Shown here piece by piece: positions 19,001 through 29,000 of a stretch of DNA of 64,000 nt. A program made the translations under genes and the position numbers. Where the stretch lies: NCBI RefSeq assembly GCF_024721315.2, contig NZ_JANFAK020000003.1, forward strand, positions 62,001 through 126,000, given 5' to 3'. Positions within the stretch are counted from its first letter, which is position 1; every line of letters begins with the position of its first letter. The notes under the pieces were generated by a model that was given only the letters and a program-made list of their open reading frames with translations, had not been told where the DNA came from and did no database searches. The stretch comes from Streptomyces sp. Isolate_45 (GTDB lineage Bacteria; Actinomycetota; Actinomycetes; Streptomycetales; Streptomycetaceae).

Positions 19001-19385
19001 TCAACGGCCTGAGCAGGTAAAATCGTTGTCCCGTTCCGGCCGGTTGACGGTGCGACGGAGCCGGCGCGTACGGGCGCCGCGGGCGTCCTGACTCAGGGCC
19101 GCTCGCGGGCCGTAGGTGTCGAAGCCGTTGAAGGCTCCGGGCCACACGTGCGGTTCGGCCTCGCAGCCGGCCTGTCAGATCTCGTCGGTGTAGGGGACGC
19201 CCTCGTCCCTGAAGGTCTCCGGTCGCCCAACAGTGCTCGCCACGCGGTGGCGTTGGACGGCCGATCCCAGGTGTCGACGCCCGCCGTCCGGTGGCTGGAA
19301 AAGCCGTCGCCGCGGTCGTCGAGCATCGGGCACAACAACAGCTGCCCGATCGGTACGGGTCCACCCCGAACGCGGGCGAGCAGGG
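19001..19385 (-). pseudogene. decayed alpha/beta hydrolase (HSL/acetyl-hydrolase type)
   Basis: The minus strand encodes broken pieces of a lipase/esterase. The fragment GQLLLCPMLDDRGDGFSSH to RALLGDR is followed, after a frame jump that removes roughly 35 residues (the region with the catalytic Asp neighbourhood), by PETFRDEGVPYTDEI. There an in-frame TGA stands where a Trp codon is usual, and then EPHVWPGAFNGFD carries the catalytic His region to a stop at 19001. The N-terminal half with the GDSAGG nucleophile is missing. So the gene is truncated, deleted internally and carries a nonsense codon. Confidence 0.8.
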
Positions 19386-19568
19386 CGAGGGCGGGCGGCG
19401 TCTTGCGCCTGCCGTGGGGCTCGGTTCTCCGGCGTGTACGGTTCCCGCGCCCGGGTGCTCATGGCGGCCTGCGCCGTGCGCGGTTAGGGATCGGTCGGGG
19501 GCGGGGTACGGGGCGTGGGGGCGGCGCACTCCCGAGCGTCCGTTTTGTCTATCGACAGCCATAAAAGA
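19386..19568. other. region between the hydrolase remnant and the siderophore genes
   Basis: No gene is visible. In a complete coelichelin locus the ornithine hydroxylase and formyltransferase genes would lie on this side of cchC; I see no trace of them in any frame here. Confidence 0.5.
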
Positions 19569-19587
19569 TCAGCTTAGCCTTGCCTAA
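19569..19587. promoter_or_regulatory. iron box (DmdR/IdeR operator) before cchC
   Basis: Read on the minus strand, the 19 bases match 15 of 19 positions of the consensus TTAGGTTAGGCTAACCTAA. It lies 160 bases before the first permease gene and should mediate repression under iron-rich conditions. Confidence 0.75.
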
Positions 19588-19747
19588 GTCCTGCACGCGA
19601 CCGCCTGTCCGTGTGCCCCGATCCTCCTGCTTCGAGTACCAGCCGCACTTCGTCCGGCACCGAGCGACGTCCATCCGCGCGGCCGCCGGTGGTGAGGGCC
19701 GCCGATCCGGGTTCACCCGGTGGATCGAAGGGATAACGTACAGCGAC

Positions 19748-20806
19748 ATGGGCACGACCACGGTGGAGCGCTTGGCGCGCAAAGGTACAACTGACTTACA
19801 AAACCGCAGAGTTACCGGCTTCTTCGCGCTCGTACTGGTTCTCCTGGCCGCCGCGGTCCTGTCGTTGGCGGTCGGGGCGCGGGCGCTGAGCCCCGCCGAG
19901 GTGTGGGAGGGGCTGCTGGGGGCGCCGGACCCCGATCGGCGGCTCACCGAGATCAGACTCATCGTGCGGACCGTACGGGTGCCCAGGACGGTGCTCGCGG
20001 TCGTGGCGGGCGTCGCCCTGGGGGTCGGCGGGGCGCTGATCCAGGGGTACACGCGCAACCCGATCGCCGATACGGGCCTGTTGGGGGTGAACTCCGGAGC
20101 ATCGTTCGCCGTGGTGACGGTGATCGCCGTGTTCGGGTTCGTCAACCCGTTCCAGTACGTGTGGTTCGCCTTCCTGGGCGCCGCGGTCTCCGGCGTCGTC
20201 GTGTTCGGACTGGCGAGCATGGGTCGCGGGGCGGGGAACCCGTTGACGTTGGCCCTCGCCGGGCAGGGGGTGACCGTGTTCCTCGCGGCGATGACGACGG
20301 CGGTCGCGCTGTCGGACAAGGCGTCGTTGAACGCGCTGCGCTTCTGGAACGCGGGCTCCGTCGCCGGGGTCGGATTCGATGTGATCCTGCCCGTGACCGC
20401 TTTCATCGGGGCCGGGCTGCTATTGGCGCTGACCACCCTGCCGGCCGTCAACCTCCTGAACCTGGGCGACGACGTGGCTCGGGGGCTGGGGGTGAACGTC
20501 GCGCTGGTCCGCACCACCGGCATCATCTCCATCACCCTGCTGGCCGGAGCGGCCACCGCGGCCTGCGGGCCCATCGCGTTCCTCGGCCTCATGGTGGCGC
20601 ACGTGGCCCGGTACCTGACCGGTCCCGACTACCGTTGGCTGGTTCCGTACGCCGGTCTGCTCGGTGCCATCGTCCTCCTGGTCTGCGACATCGTGGGACG
20701 CCTGCTGGTGCGCCCCGGCGAACTGGACGCGGGCGTCGTCGTGGCCCTCCTCGGCGCCCCCTTCTTCGCGTTCCTGGTGTGGCGCGGAAAGTTCAGGAGC
20801 GCGTGA
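19748..20806 (+). CDS. cchC: FecCD family siderophore permease, CchC-like
   Basis: A 352-residue inner-membrane permease with about ten hydrophobic helices. It contains the FecCD hallmarks VRVPRTVLAVVAGVALGVGG, RNPIADTGLLGVNSGAS and a late GPIAFLGLMVAH loop that contacts the ATPase. With CchD it forms the channel for ferric-siderophore import. The ATG at 19748 has only a distant AAGGGA. The stop overlaps the next start (GTGA), so the two permeases are coupled. The symbol follows the order of the Streptomyces coelicolor coelichelin genes, which this locus copies. Confidence 0.9.
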   Translation: MGTTTVERLARKGTTDLQNRRVTGFFALVLVLLAAAVLSLAVGARALSPAEVWEGLLGAPDPDRRLTEIRLIVRTVRVPRTVLAVVAGVALGVGGALIQGYTRNPIADTGLLGVNSGASFAVVTVIAVFGFVNPFQYVWFAFLGAAVSGVVVFGLASMGRGAGNPLTLALAGQGVTVFLAAMTTAVALSDKASLNALRFWNAGSVAGVGFDVILPVTAFIGAGLLLALTTLPAVNLLNLGDDVARGLGVNVALVRTTGIISITLLAGAATAACGPIAFLGLMVAHVARYLTGPDYRWLVPYAGLLGAIVLLVCDIVGRLLVRPGELDAGVVVALLGAPFFAFLVWRGKFRSA

Positions 20807-22089
20807 ACGGGGCCGGCGCCAGGCCACCGGGCGCGCGGGCATCAGACGCGCAGGCGACGGGCGCGCAGGCGTCCGACGTGAAGGCGTCGAACGTGAGGGC
20901 GTCGAACGTGAAGTTACCCGACACGAACGCATCGCAGGTGAGGGCACCAGTCATGAGTGCATCCGGTGTGAAGTCATCCGGCATCGAGTCGTCGGACCCG
21001 AAGTCGTCGGACCCGAAGTCGTCGAACGCCGAGTCGTCGGGCGCGGGGCCGACCGTGGCGCCGGGCGTGCGGCTCGGCCGGGTGTCGTTCGTCTGGCGGC
21101 CGTGGATGGTGACCGTCACCCTGCTGCTGGCCGCGGCGACCTTCCTCGTGTTCTGCCTGTCCATCGGTGTCGGGGACTTCCCCATCGGCCTGCCCCGGGT
21201 GATCGGCACGATCCTGGGCGGCGGCGAACAGGTCGACGAGTTCGTGATCATGGATTTGCGGATGCCGCGCGCCCTGGCCGGATGCGTCGTCGGCATCGCG
21301 CTCGGCGTGTCCGGGGCGATCACCCAGTCCATCGCGCGCAATCCGCTGGCCAGCCCGGACATCCTCGGCATCACCGGGGGCGCCGGTGCGGTCGCCGTGT
21401 TCCTGGTGACCGTGTCGGGCGGGACCGCCACGGCCGTCGTCAACTCCGCCGGCCTGTCAGGGGCGGCGCTCGCGGGCGGTCTGGGTACGGGGCTCCTCGT
21501 GTACTTCCTCGCGTGGCGGCGCGGCGTCGACGGTTTCCGGCTCATCCTCATCGGGATCTCCGTGAGCGCCGTGATGGAGGCGATCACGACCTGGCTGTTG
21601 GTCAGCGCGGACATCCGGGACGTGGCCCGGGCGCAGGCATGGCTCATCGGCTCGCTGGACAACCGCTCCTGGGACGACATCACGGTGGCGCTCTGGTCCA
21701 CGCTCGCCCTGATGGCCGTCGTCGCGTGCGTGGCCTTCCAGTTCAAACCGATGCACCTCGGCGACGAGGTGGCGGCCGGCCTGGGCGTCCGGTACACGAT
21801 GGTCCGGGCGGTCCTGCTCCTGTGCGCGGTCCTGCTGGCCGGCGTGGCGGTCAGCGCGGCGGGTCCGGTCCCGTTCGTCGCCCTCGTCGCGCCGCAGGTG
21901 GCCATGCGGCTGGCCAGGTGCCCCACACCGCCGATGGTCGCCTCCGGCATGGTCGGAGCCCTGCTGCTGATCGGCGCGGACCTCGTCGCGCGCACGGCGC
22001 TGCCGATCACCCTCCCGGTCGGCGTGGTGACGGCGGCGATCGGCGGTCCGTTCCTCGTCCACCTACTGGTGCGGGCCAACGTCCGCTGA
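20803..22089 (+). CDS. cchD: FecCD family siderophore permease with repeat-rich N-terminus, CchD-like
   Basis: A 428-residue permease partner of CchC. The membrane domain (about residues 95-428) has the family motifs LRMPRALAGCVVGIALGVSG, RNPLASPDILGITGGAG and GPVPFVALVAPQ. The first 82 residues are unusual: residues 13-82 are 14 tandem pentapeptides of the type ASxVK or SSxPK, hydrophilic and probably disordered on the cytoplasmic side. The GTG at 20803 overlaps the cchC stop. A downstream ATG at 20953 inside the repeats could serve as another start, but the open and in-frame repeats make the GTG start plausible. Confidence 0.88.
   Translation: MNGAGARPPGARASDAQATGAQASDVKASNVRASNVKLPDTNASQVRAPVMSASGVKSSGIESSDPKSSDPKSSNAESSGAGPTVAPGVRLGRVSFVWRPWMVTVTLLLAAATFLVFCLSIGVGDFPIGLPRVIGTILGGGEQVDEFVIMDLRMPRALAGCVVGIALGVSGAITQSIARNPLASPDILGITGGAGAVAVFLVTVSGGTATAVVNSAGLSGAALAGGLGTGLLVYFLAWRRGVDGFRLILIGISVSAVMEAITTWLLVSADIRDVARAQAWLIGSLDNRSWDDITVALWSTLALMAVVACVAFQFKPMHLGDEVAAGLGVRYTMVRAVLLLCAVLLAGVAVSAAGPVPFVALVAPQVAMRLARCPTPPMVASGMVGALLLIGADLVARTALPITLPVGVVTAAIGGPFLVHLLVRANVR
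20839..21048 (+). repeat. 14 degenerate 15-bp tandem repeats at the 5' end of cchD
   Basis: The 210 bases encode 14 pentapeptides with period exactly five residues: ASDAQ, ATGAQ, ASDVK, ASNVR, ASNVK and so on, to SSDPK, SSDPK, SSNAE, SSGAG. The DNA units resemble GCGTCGAACGTGAAG. The repeat is exactly in frame. Confidence 0.85.
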
Positions 22090-22129
22090 CCGGTGCACAC
22101 GTTCGAGCAAGTCCAGATCAGGGGGAATC

Positions 22130-23026
22130 GTGTCCGTTCAGCACATCACCGGGACCGGCTCCGGAGGCGACGGCACCGCCTCCGGAGGTGACGGCGCCGC
22201 CCGGCTGGCGGCCCGGGGCGTCACGGTCGGGTACGGGGCCCGCACCGTCATCGACGGTCTCGACGTGGCGGTGCCGCCTCGGGTGATCACCACGATCATC
22301 GGCGCCAACGGCTGCGGGAAGTCGACCCTGTTGCGGACCCTGTCGCGGTTGCTCAAACCGACCAGCGGGACGGTCGTGCTGGACGGGGAGGACATCGCCA
22401 CCCTCAGGACCAGGGACGTGGCGAAGAAGCTCGGCCTGCTGCCGCAGGCGCCGGTGGCGCCCGAGGGGCTCACGGTGGCCGACCTGGTAGCCAGGGGCCG
22501 TCATCCGCACCAGAGTTGGCTTCGGCAGTGGTCGTCGGACGACGCGGCCGTCGTGGAGCGGGCGTTGGCGATGACCGGCGTGTCCGACCTGGCCGACCGT
22601 CCGGTCGACGCCCTGTCGGGCGGCCAGCGTCAGCGGGTGTGGATCTCGATGACGTTGGCCCAGGGCACCGACCTGCTGCTGCTCGACGAGCCGACCACCT
22701 ACCTGGACCTCGCGCACGCGATCGACGTGCTCGACCTCGTGGACGACCTCCACGAGTCCGGGTGCACCGTGGTCATGGTGCTCCACGACCTCAACCTGGC
22801 GACCCGCTACAGCGACAACCTCATCGTGATGAGGGCCGGTTCGATCCTGGCGCAGGGGCACCCCGGCGACGTCATCAACGCCGAGTTGCTGTACGAGGCG
22901 TTCGGGCTGCGCGCCAAGGTGATCGACGATCCGGTCGGTGACCGGCCGCTGATCGTGCCGATCGGCCGCGCCCACGTACGGGCCGACAGGTCGGACAAAG
23001 ATACGGAGCAAGTAAGGCTAGGCTAG
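22130..23026 (+). CDS. cchE: siderophore ABC transporter ATP-binding protein, CchE-like
   Basis: A 298-residue FecE-type ATPase that powers ferric-siderophore uptake through CchC-CchD. Walker A is GANGCGKST (about 61-69), the signature [10 protein letters not shown] (about 164-173) and Walker B LLLLDEPTTYLDLAHA are intact, and the switch His is in VLHDLN. The GTG at 22130 is preceded by AGGGGGAA. A Gly-rich stretch of about 20 residues precedes the domain. The 3' end overlaps an iron box that belongs to the next gene. Confidence 0.93.
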   Translation: MSVQHITGTGSGGDGTASGGDGAARLAARGVTVGYGARTVIDGLDVAVPPRVITTIIGANGCGKSTLLRTLSRLLKPTSGTVVLDGEDIATLRTRDVAKKLGLLPQAPVAPEGLTVADLVARGRHPHQSWLRQWSSDDAAVVERALAMTGVSDLADRPVDALSGGQRQRVWISMTLAQGTDLLLLDEPTTYLDLAHAIDVLDLVDDLHESGCTVVMVLHDLNLATRYSDNLIVMRAGSILAQGHPGDVINAELLYEAFGLRAKVIDDPVGDRPLIVPIGRAHVRADRSDKDTEQVRLG

Positions 23027-23031
23027 CCTCA
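23013..23031. promoter_or_regulatory. iron box before the siderophore-binding lipoprotein gene
   Basis: TAAGGCTAGGCTAGCCTCA matches 15 of 19 positions of the DmdR/IdeR consensus. It straddles the stop codon of the ATPase gene and lies about 150 bases before the lipoprotein ATG, so that gene can also be expressed from its own iron-controlled promoter. Confidence 0.75.
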
Positions 23032-23100
23032 CTTGCGCACGGTAGGGTTTGCCTGCCTTCGGGCGGGACGAACGTCAACGGGAACTGGGACGCGGAGGGC

Positions 23101-23148
23101 GACACGGACCGCGACACGGACCGCGGCGCGAACCGCGACACGGACCGC
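23101..23148 (+). repeat. four 12-bp tandem repeats GACACGGACCGC in the cchF leader
   Basis: Three of four units are identical and one differs at three positions. The repeats are in the same reading frame as the following lipoprotein and, if read, would give DTDRDTDRGANRDTDR with no stop before the ATG at 23179. No in-frame start codon precedes them, so they are probably untranslated. Confidence 0.7.
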
Positions 23149-23178
23149 AACGGACAGTACGACAGCAAGGGACTGCGG

Positions 23179-24243
23179 ATGCTTCTCCAGCGAACGACGC
23201 GTACGAACTCCCGGCGAAGGGCGGCGGCGTTACTGTCCGCGGCCACCCTCGGGATCGGCCTCCTCGCCGGGTGCGGTTCGGGCTCCAAGGACGAGGGGGA
23301 CAAGAAGAGCGACGGCGCCCCGGCCGCCGCGACCGGTGCCTTCCCCGTCAGCGTGGAGCACGCGTTCGGATCAACGAAGGTCGCCAAGGCGCCCCAGCGG
23401 GTGGTCTCCGTCGGCTACACCGACGATCAGGCCATCCTGGCCCTCGGCATCAAGCCCGTCGGGATGGTCGACCAGTACCCGAACCCGCCGGGCGCGGCGC
23501 CCGACATCAACACCCAATGGCCCTGGGTGAAGGAGAAGTGGGGCGACACCCGGCCCGAGGTCGTGATGAGCAACGGCGACGCCGGCCCGAACTACGAGAA
23601 GATCGCCGCCCTGCGGCCCGACCTGATCATCGCGGTCTACTCCGAGATCGACCAGGCCGCCTACGACAAGCTCTCCAAGATCGCCCCCACGGTGGGCCGC
23701 ACCAAGGCCGAGAAGGAGCCGTTCAGCGCTCCCTGGCAGGACAACGCCCTCCACATCTCCAAGGCCCTGGGCAAGGCCGACGAGGGCACCGCCCTGGTGA
23801 AGGGGATCCAGGACAAGCTGGACGCGGCCCGCGCCGCCCACCCCGAGTTCGCCTCCCAGACCGCCGTCGCACTGTCCTGGTACAAGGACTCGGCGGCCCC
23901 GTTCACCACCACCGACGTGCGCGGACGACTCGTCACGGGCATCGGCTTCAAGGGGCGGACCGAGATCGACAAGATCGCGGACGGTAAGTTCTTCACCGTG
24001 CTCTCCCCGGAACGAATGGACCTGATCGACGTGGACCGACTCTTCGTCATCAACGACAAGGCGGACACGGAGGCTCTGAAGAAGTTCGAGCTGTTCGCCA
24101 ACCTGTCCGCCGTCAAGAACGGCAAGGTGTCCTACCTGCTGGACAGCGAGGGCCCCGCGATCGGCGCGGCCATGTCCCAGGGCACCCTGCTGTCCCTGCC
24201 CTACGCCATCGACGAACTCGTCAAGTCGGTCGGCAAGGTGTGA
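23179..24243 (+). CDS. cchF: ferric-siderophore substrate-binding lipoprotein, CchF-like
   Basis: A 354-residue extracytoplasmic receptor of the FecB/FhuD type. A charged start and hydrophobic stretch lead to the lipobox LLAGC, with the lipid-bearing Cys at about residue 32. A short disordered linker rich in Lys, Asp and Gly follows, then the two-lobed periplasmic-binding fold with VSVGYTDDQAILALGIKPVG and LRPDLIIAV. It delivers ferric siderophore (here predicted coelichelin) to CchC-CchD-CchE. The stop overlaps the start of the exporter gene cchG by GTGA. Confidence 0.92.
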   Translation: MLLQRTTRTNSRRRAAALLSAATLGIGLLAGCGSGSKDEGDKKSDGAPAAATGAFPVSVEHAFGSTKVAKAPQRVVSVGYTDDQAILALGIKPVGMVDQYPNPPGAAPDINTQWPWVKEKWGDTRPEVVMSNGDAGPNYEKIAALRPDLIIAVYSEIDQAAYDKLSKIAPTVGRTKAEKEPFSAPWQDNALHISKALGKADEGTALVKGIQDKLDAARAAHPEFASQTAVALSWYKDSAAPFTTTDVRGRLVTGIGFKGRTEIDKIADGKFFTVLSPERMDLIDVDRLFVINDKADTEALKKFELFANLSAVKNGKVSYLLDSEGPAIGAAMSQGTLLSLPYAIDELVKSVGKV

Positions 24244-26030
24244 GCACCACCGACACGCGCGTGGCGGCCCCGTCGACCCTGCACACGACGACCGGACGGG
24301 AGGCCGCCCGCTGGGTGGGCGCGCACTGCCGCGAAAGGCCGTGGCTGACCTCGGCCACCGTACTCACCACGGTGGCCGGGGCGGCGCTCCAGGTGCTCCC
24401 GCTGCTGCTGCTCGGCCGGGTCGTCGACGCGGTCGTCGCGGGCGGATCCCGGTCGATCCTGATCACGACCGGGGTGGTGATGGTGGCCGCGGCGTTGCTC
24501 GGCGCGGCTGCCACCGCGGTGTCGACGTACCTCGTGGGCCGGCTCGGCGCCGACCTGCTCGCCCGGCTGCGCGAGGGCGCCGTCCGGGCCGTGCTGGGGA
24601 TGCCGAGCGCGCGGATCGAGCAGGTCGGCCGGGGCGACGTGCTGTCCCGGGTCGGCGATGACGTGGCCGTGCTGTCCAAGGGCATCCGTACGGCCGTCCC
24701 CACGGTGTTCTCGGCGGGCGTGCTGGTCGTCATCGCCACGGTCGGCATGTTCGGCCTGGACTGGCGGCTCGGCCTCGCCGGCGCCGGCGCGCTACCCGCG
24801 TACGCGCTGGCCCTGCGCTGGTACCTGCCGGTGTCCGCCCCGCTCTACCAGCGGCAGCGCGCCGCCCAGGCCGACCGCGCGCAGGCGCTGATCAGCGGAC
24901 TGAACGGGATCGACACGGTCAGGGCGTACCGCCTGGAGGGAGCCGTTCGGGACAAGGTCACGGACGAGTCGTGGCGGGTGCGCAACCTCGGCGTCGAGGT
25001 GTTCCGGCTCTTCGGGCGCTTCGTCGGCAGGGAGAACCGTGCCGAGTTCATCGGGCTGGTCCTGATCATCGTGGTCGGGTACGCCCTGCTGGAGGCCGAC
25101 GCCGCCACCCTGGGTGAGGTGTCGGCGGCGCCGCTGCTGTTCCACCGACTGTTCACCCCGCTCGGCTCCATCATGTTCACCTTCGACGAGGCACAGAAGT
25201 CGGGCGCGAGCCTGACCCGGCTGGTCGGAGTGCTGGGGGAGGACGCGGAGGACCGCCTCGTCGGCGCCCTGGCCGCCGCGTCGGCCGTGGACGTGCGGTA
25301 CCCGGTGACGGTGCGGGGTCTGACGTTCAGCTACCCGGACACCGAGGAACCGGTCCTGCGGGACGTCGACCTGACGATCCCCGCCGGCGGCTCGCTCGCC
25401 CTGGTCGGGGCGACCGGCGCGGGGAAATCGACCCTGGCCGCCCTGATCGCGGGCATCGGGACCCCGCAGGCCGGCTCCGTGCGCATCGGCCCGACGGACC
25501 TCGCCGGAGTGGACGAGGCCGGGGCCCGGGCGCTCGTGAGCATCCTGACGCAGGAGACCCACGTGTTCTCCGGACCGCTCGCCGAGGACCTCCGGCTGGC
25601 CGCTCCGGAAGCGACCGACGACGAGCTGATGGCGGCCCTGACCACGGTCGGCGCCGACACCTGGGTCCGGGCCCTGCCCGCCGGACCGGACACCCCGGTC
25701 GGTGAGGGCGGCGAGCGCCTCGACGTCACCAAGGTCGCGCAGATCGCTCTGGCCCGGCTCGTCCTGGGCCGGTCTCCGGTGGTCGTGCTCGACGAGTCGA
25801 CCGCGGAGGCGGGCAGCGAGGGCGCGGCCGAGTTGGAACGCGCCGTGCTGGCCGCCTGCACGGGACGGACCACCTTGTTCGTGGCACACCGGCTGACCCA
25901 GGCCATGGCGGCGGACCGGATCGCCGTGCTGGACGCGGGACGCGTCGTGGAACAGGGCAGCCACGAGGAACTGGTGGCCCTCGACGGCCGCTACGCGAGG
26001 CTGTGGCAGGCGTGGCGGGAAGGCAGCTGA
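24240..26030 (+). CDS. cchG: ABC exporter half-transporter, CchG-like, degenerate signature motif
   Basis: A 596-residue fusion of a six-helix membrane domain (about 35-320) and an ATPase domain (about 350-596), the plan of peptide and siderophore exporters. Walker A GATGAGKST and Walker B VVVLDEST are intact. The ABC signature, normally LSGGQ, reads LDVTK (in GERLDVTKVAQIALAR), so this half cannot supply a normal signature. The GTG start overlaps the cchF stop. It likely pairs with CchI, which has the opposite defects, to export the siderophore made by CchH. Confidence 0.9.
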   Translation: MSTTDTRVAAPSTLHTTTGREAARWVGAHCRERPWLTSATVLTTVAGAALQVLPLLLLGRVVDAVVAGGSRSILITTGVVMVAAALLGAAATAVSTYLVGRLGADLLARLREGAVRAVLGMPSARIEQVGRGDVLSRVGDDVAVLSKGIRTAVPTVFSAGVLVVIATVGMFGLDWRLGLAGAGALPAYALALRWYLPVSAPLYQRQRAAQADRAQALISGLNGIDTVRAYRLEGAVRDKVTDESWRVRNLGVEVFRLFGRFVGRENRAEFIGLVLIIVVGYALLEADAATLGEVSAAPLLFHRLFTPLGSIMFTFDEAQKSGASLTRLVGVLGEDAEDRLVGALAAASAVDVRYPVTVRGLTFSYPDTEEPVLRDVDLTIPAGGSLALVGATGAGKSTLAALIAGIGTPQAGSVRIGPTDLAGVDEAGARALVSILTQETHVFSGPLAEDLRLAAPEATDDELMAALTTVGADTWVRALPAGPDTPVGEGGERLDVTKVAQIALARLVLGRSPVVVLDESTAEAGSEGAAELERAVLAACTGRTTLFVAHRLTQAMAADRIAVLDAGRVVEQGSHEELVALDGRYARLWQAWREGS

Positions 26031-26087
26031 GTGACCCCTGCTCCGTACGGGGCCGGATGGTGAAACGGAAAGGACGTTGATTCCCCG

Positions 26088-29000
26088 ATGACGGAACCGA
26101 CAGCTCGTCACGTACGGCTTTCCGCGAAGCGCCTGGCCGACGTGCGCCGGAGAACCGGTCAGCACTCCGACAGGACCATCGCCGAGGCGTGCGCCATCGG
26201 GCTGTCGTACTGGGCCACGGGCCGCGACCCCGAAGGCCTGGGGCTGACCCCCGGGACCCTGTTCGTCGACGTCCTCGCGTGGGTGGACAACGGCGGCGTC
26301 GGACCGGCCGGTTGGGAGGTCGGCGCGGACGGCCGGAGCATCGCCGTCCCGGAAGGCGTCGTACGCGCCGACGCGCAGCTCGCCCTGGACGACCTCGCCG
26401 ACTTCCCGGACCGGCCCGTCGCCACCATCGGCCCCTCCGGCGTCGCGGGGCGGATCGAGGCCCTGGCCGGGTGGAACGACACCGGGGCCGATCGGATCCG
26501 CCCGACCATCGTCGAGATGTTCCTGGAACAGGCCCGCACCAGGCCGGAAGCCGTCGCGATCGTCGATGAGAACCGAACCCTGACGTACCGTCAAGCCGCG
26601 CGATTATCAGGCCAGTTGGCGCATCATCTGATCGAGCGCGGAATCGCCGCCGAACAGGTCGTCGGCATCTCGCTGGGCCGATCCGCCGACATGGTCGTCG
26701 CCCTGCTCGGCGTCCTCCGGGCAGGCGCCGCGTTCGTCCCCCTCGATCCCCAGTGGCCGGCCGCGCGCCGAGCCGTCGTCATCGCCGACGCCCGCGTCGG
26801 ACTGCAGATCAACACCTCCGGCGAGCACGCCCCCGACGAACCGGAAGCCGTGCCGGTCGACCTCGGCGACTGGCGGTTCGACTCCCGTCCCGACCCGGGC
26901 GCCGGCCCCACCGTCCCCGGCGAGGCCCTGGCCTACGTGATCTTCACGTCAGGTTCGACCGGCCGGCCCAAGGGCGCGATGATCCGCCACGAGGCGATCA
27001 GCGAGCGCCTGCTGTGGCAGGTCGACGAGATCCTCCACTTCGGAACCGACGACGCCTCCCTGTTCAAGGCCCCGCTGTCCTTCGACATCTCCATCAACGA
27101 GATCTTCCTGCCCCTGGTGTCCGGCGGCAGGCTGGTGGTCCTGCGCCCCGGCGGCGAACGAGACCCGCACCACCTGCTGGAAGTGATCGCCGAACAGCAC
27201 GTCACCTTCACGTACTTGGTCTCGTCCATGCTCGACGTCCTGCTGGAGATCGCGGGCGACACCGACCGGCTGGACAGCCTGCGGCACGTGTGGTGCGGCG
27301 GCGAGGTCCTGACCCCGGAGCTGTACGAGCGCTTCCGCACCCGGCTCGACATACCGATGTACCACGGCTACGGCCCGGCCGAGACGACCATCGGCGTTTC
27401 CCACGTCATCTACCGGGGCGCCGCGGAACGCCTGTCGACCTCGATCGGCAAGGCCAACCCCAACACCCGGCTCTACGTCCTCGACGACGAACTCCGCCCC
27501 GTCCCCGTCGGCGTGGGCGGCGAGCTCTACGTCGGCGGCTTCCTCCTGGGCCGTGGCTACGTCAACGCGCCCGGCCTGACCGCGTCCCGGTTCGTCGCGA
27601 ACCCGTTCGCCGCCGACGGTTCCCGGCTGTACCGGACCGGTGACCTCGCGCGCTACGCCCCGGACGGCTCGCTCGACTTCCTGGGCCGCGCCGACAACCA
27701 GATCAAGATCCGCGGCATGCGCCTGGAGATCGAGGACGTCGAGGTCGGCCTCGCGGAGCATCCCGCGGTACGGCACACCTGCGTCGTCGCGAAGAAGAAC
27801 ACGGCGGGCGGCACCTACCTGGTGGGCTACGTGATCCCGGCCGCCGGGAACGAGGGCTTGCGGGCGGACGAGGTCAAGGCGTGGGCCGCCGGGCACCTGG
27901 TCGAGTACATGGTCCCCACCCACATCGTCGTGATGGAGGAGTTCCCGCTCACGGCGAACGGCAAGATCGACCGGGCCGCGCTGCCGGAGCCCGCGATCAC
28001 GGCCGGCACGGTCACCCCACCCGCCACGGAGAACGAACGCCTCGTGTGCGCGGCGGTCGCCACCGTACTGCGCCTCGACGAGGTCGGCGTCGACCAGGAC
28101 TTCTTCCAGCTCGGCGGGGACAGCATCCTGGCGATCTCCCTGCTGAGCGCGTTGCGTGACGCGGGCCTGCACGTCACCGCCCGCCAGATCTTCACGAACA
28201 GCGCCGTGGGGGCGCTGGCCGCGGTCGCCGACCGTGGAGCCGTCGTCGGCGTGGACCACGACGACGTGGCGACGGGCGCCGTCGTCGGATCGCCCGTCGT
28301 GCGGTGGCTCGGCGAGACCACGGACGCGATCGACGGCTTCGTTCAGTCGGTCGTGCTGAACACCCCGCCCGACCTCACGGCCGACGCCCTCGACGCGGTC
28401 CTCACCGCCGTGCTCGACCGCCACGACATGCTCCGCGCCCGACTGGTGCGCGCGCAGCACTGGGGCTTCGAGATCCCGGAAGCGGCCCGGCCCGCCTCCG
28501 GGATCTGGCAGGAGAGCGACGGGCCGCTCGACGCCTGCGTCGCGCTCGCCACCGACGGACTGGACCCGGACGACGGCGTCATGCTGCGGGCCGTCTGGCG
28601 CCGCACGGCACGCCAACTCGTGCTCGTCGCCCACCACGTCGTGGTCGACGGCGTGTCCTGGCGGATCCTGATGGAGGACCTCGCCACGGCATGGCGCCGG
28701 TTCTCCGCCGGTACGCCGATCGAGTTGCCCCGCGCGGGCACGTCGTTCCGACGATGGACCCAGTTACTGGAGCGCGCCGCGTTCGACCCGGACCGCGCCT
28801 GCTACCGGCGCCCCCTCCCGGGACCGGACGCCCCGCTGGGCCGACGCGCCCTGTCCGCGGCCGACACCGTCGCCCGGGAACGGACGACGACCGTGCGCGT
28901 CGACCCCGACACCACGGCCGCACTGCTGGGCGAGGTACCCGCGAAGTTCCACGCGGGCGCCAACGACGTACTCCTGACCGCGCTGGCCGTCACCCTCGCC

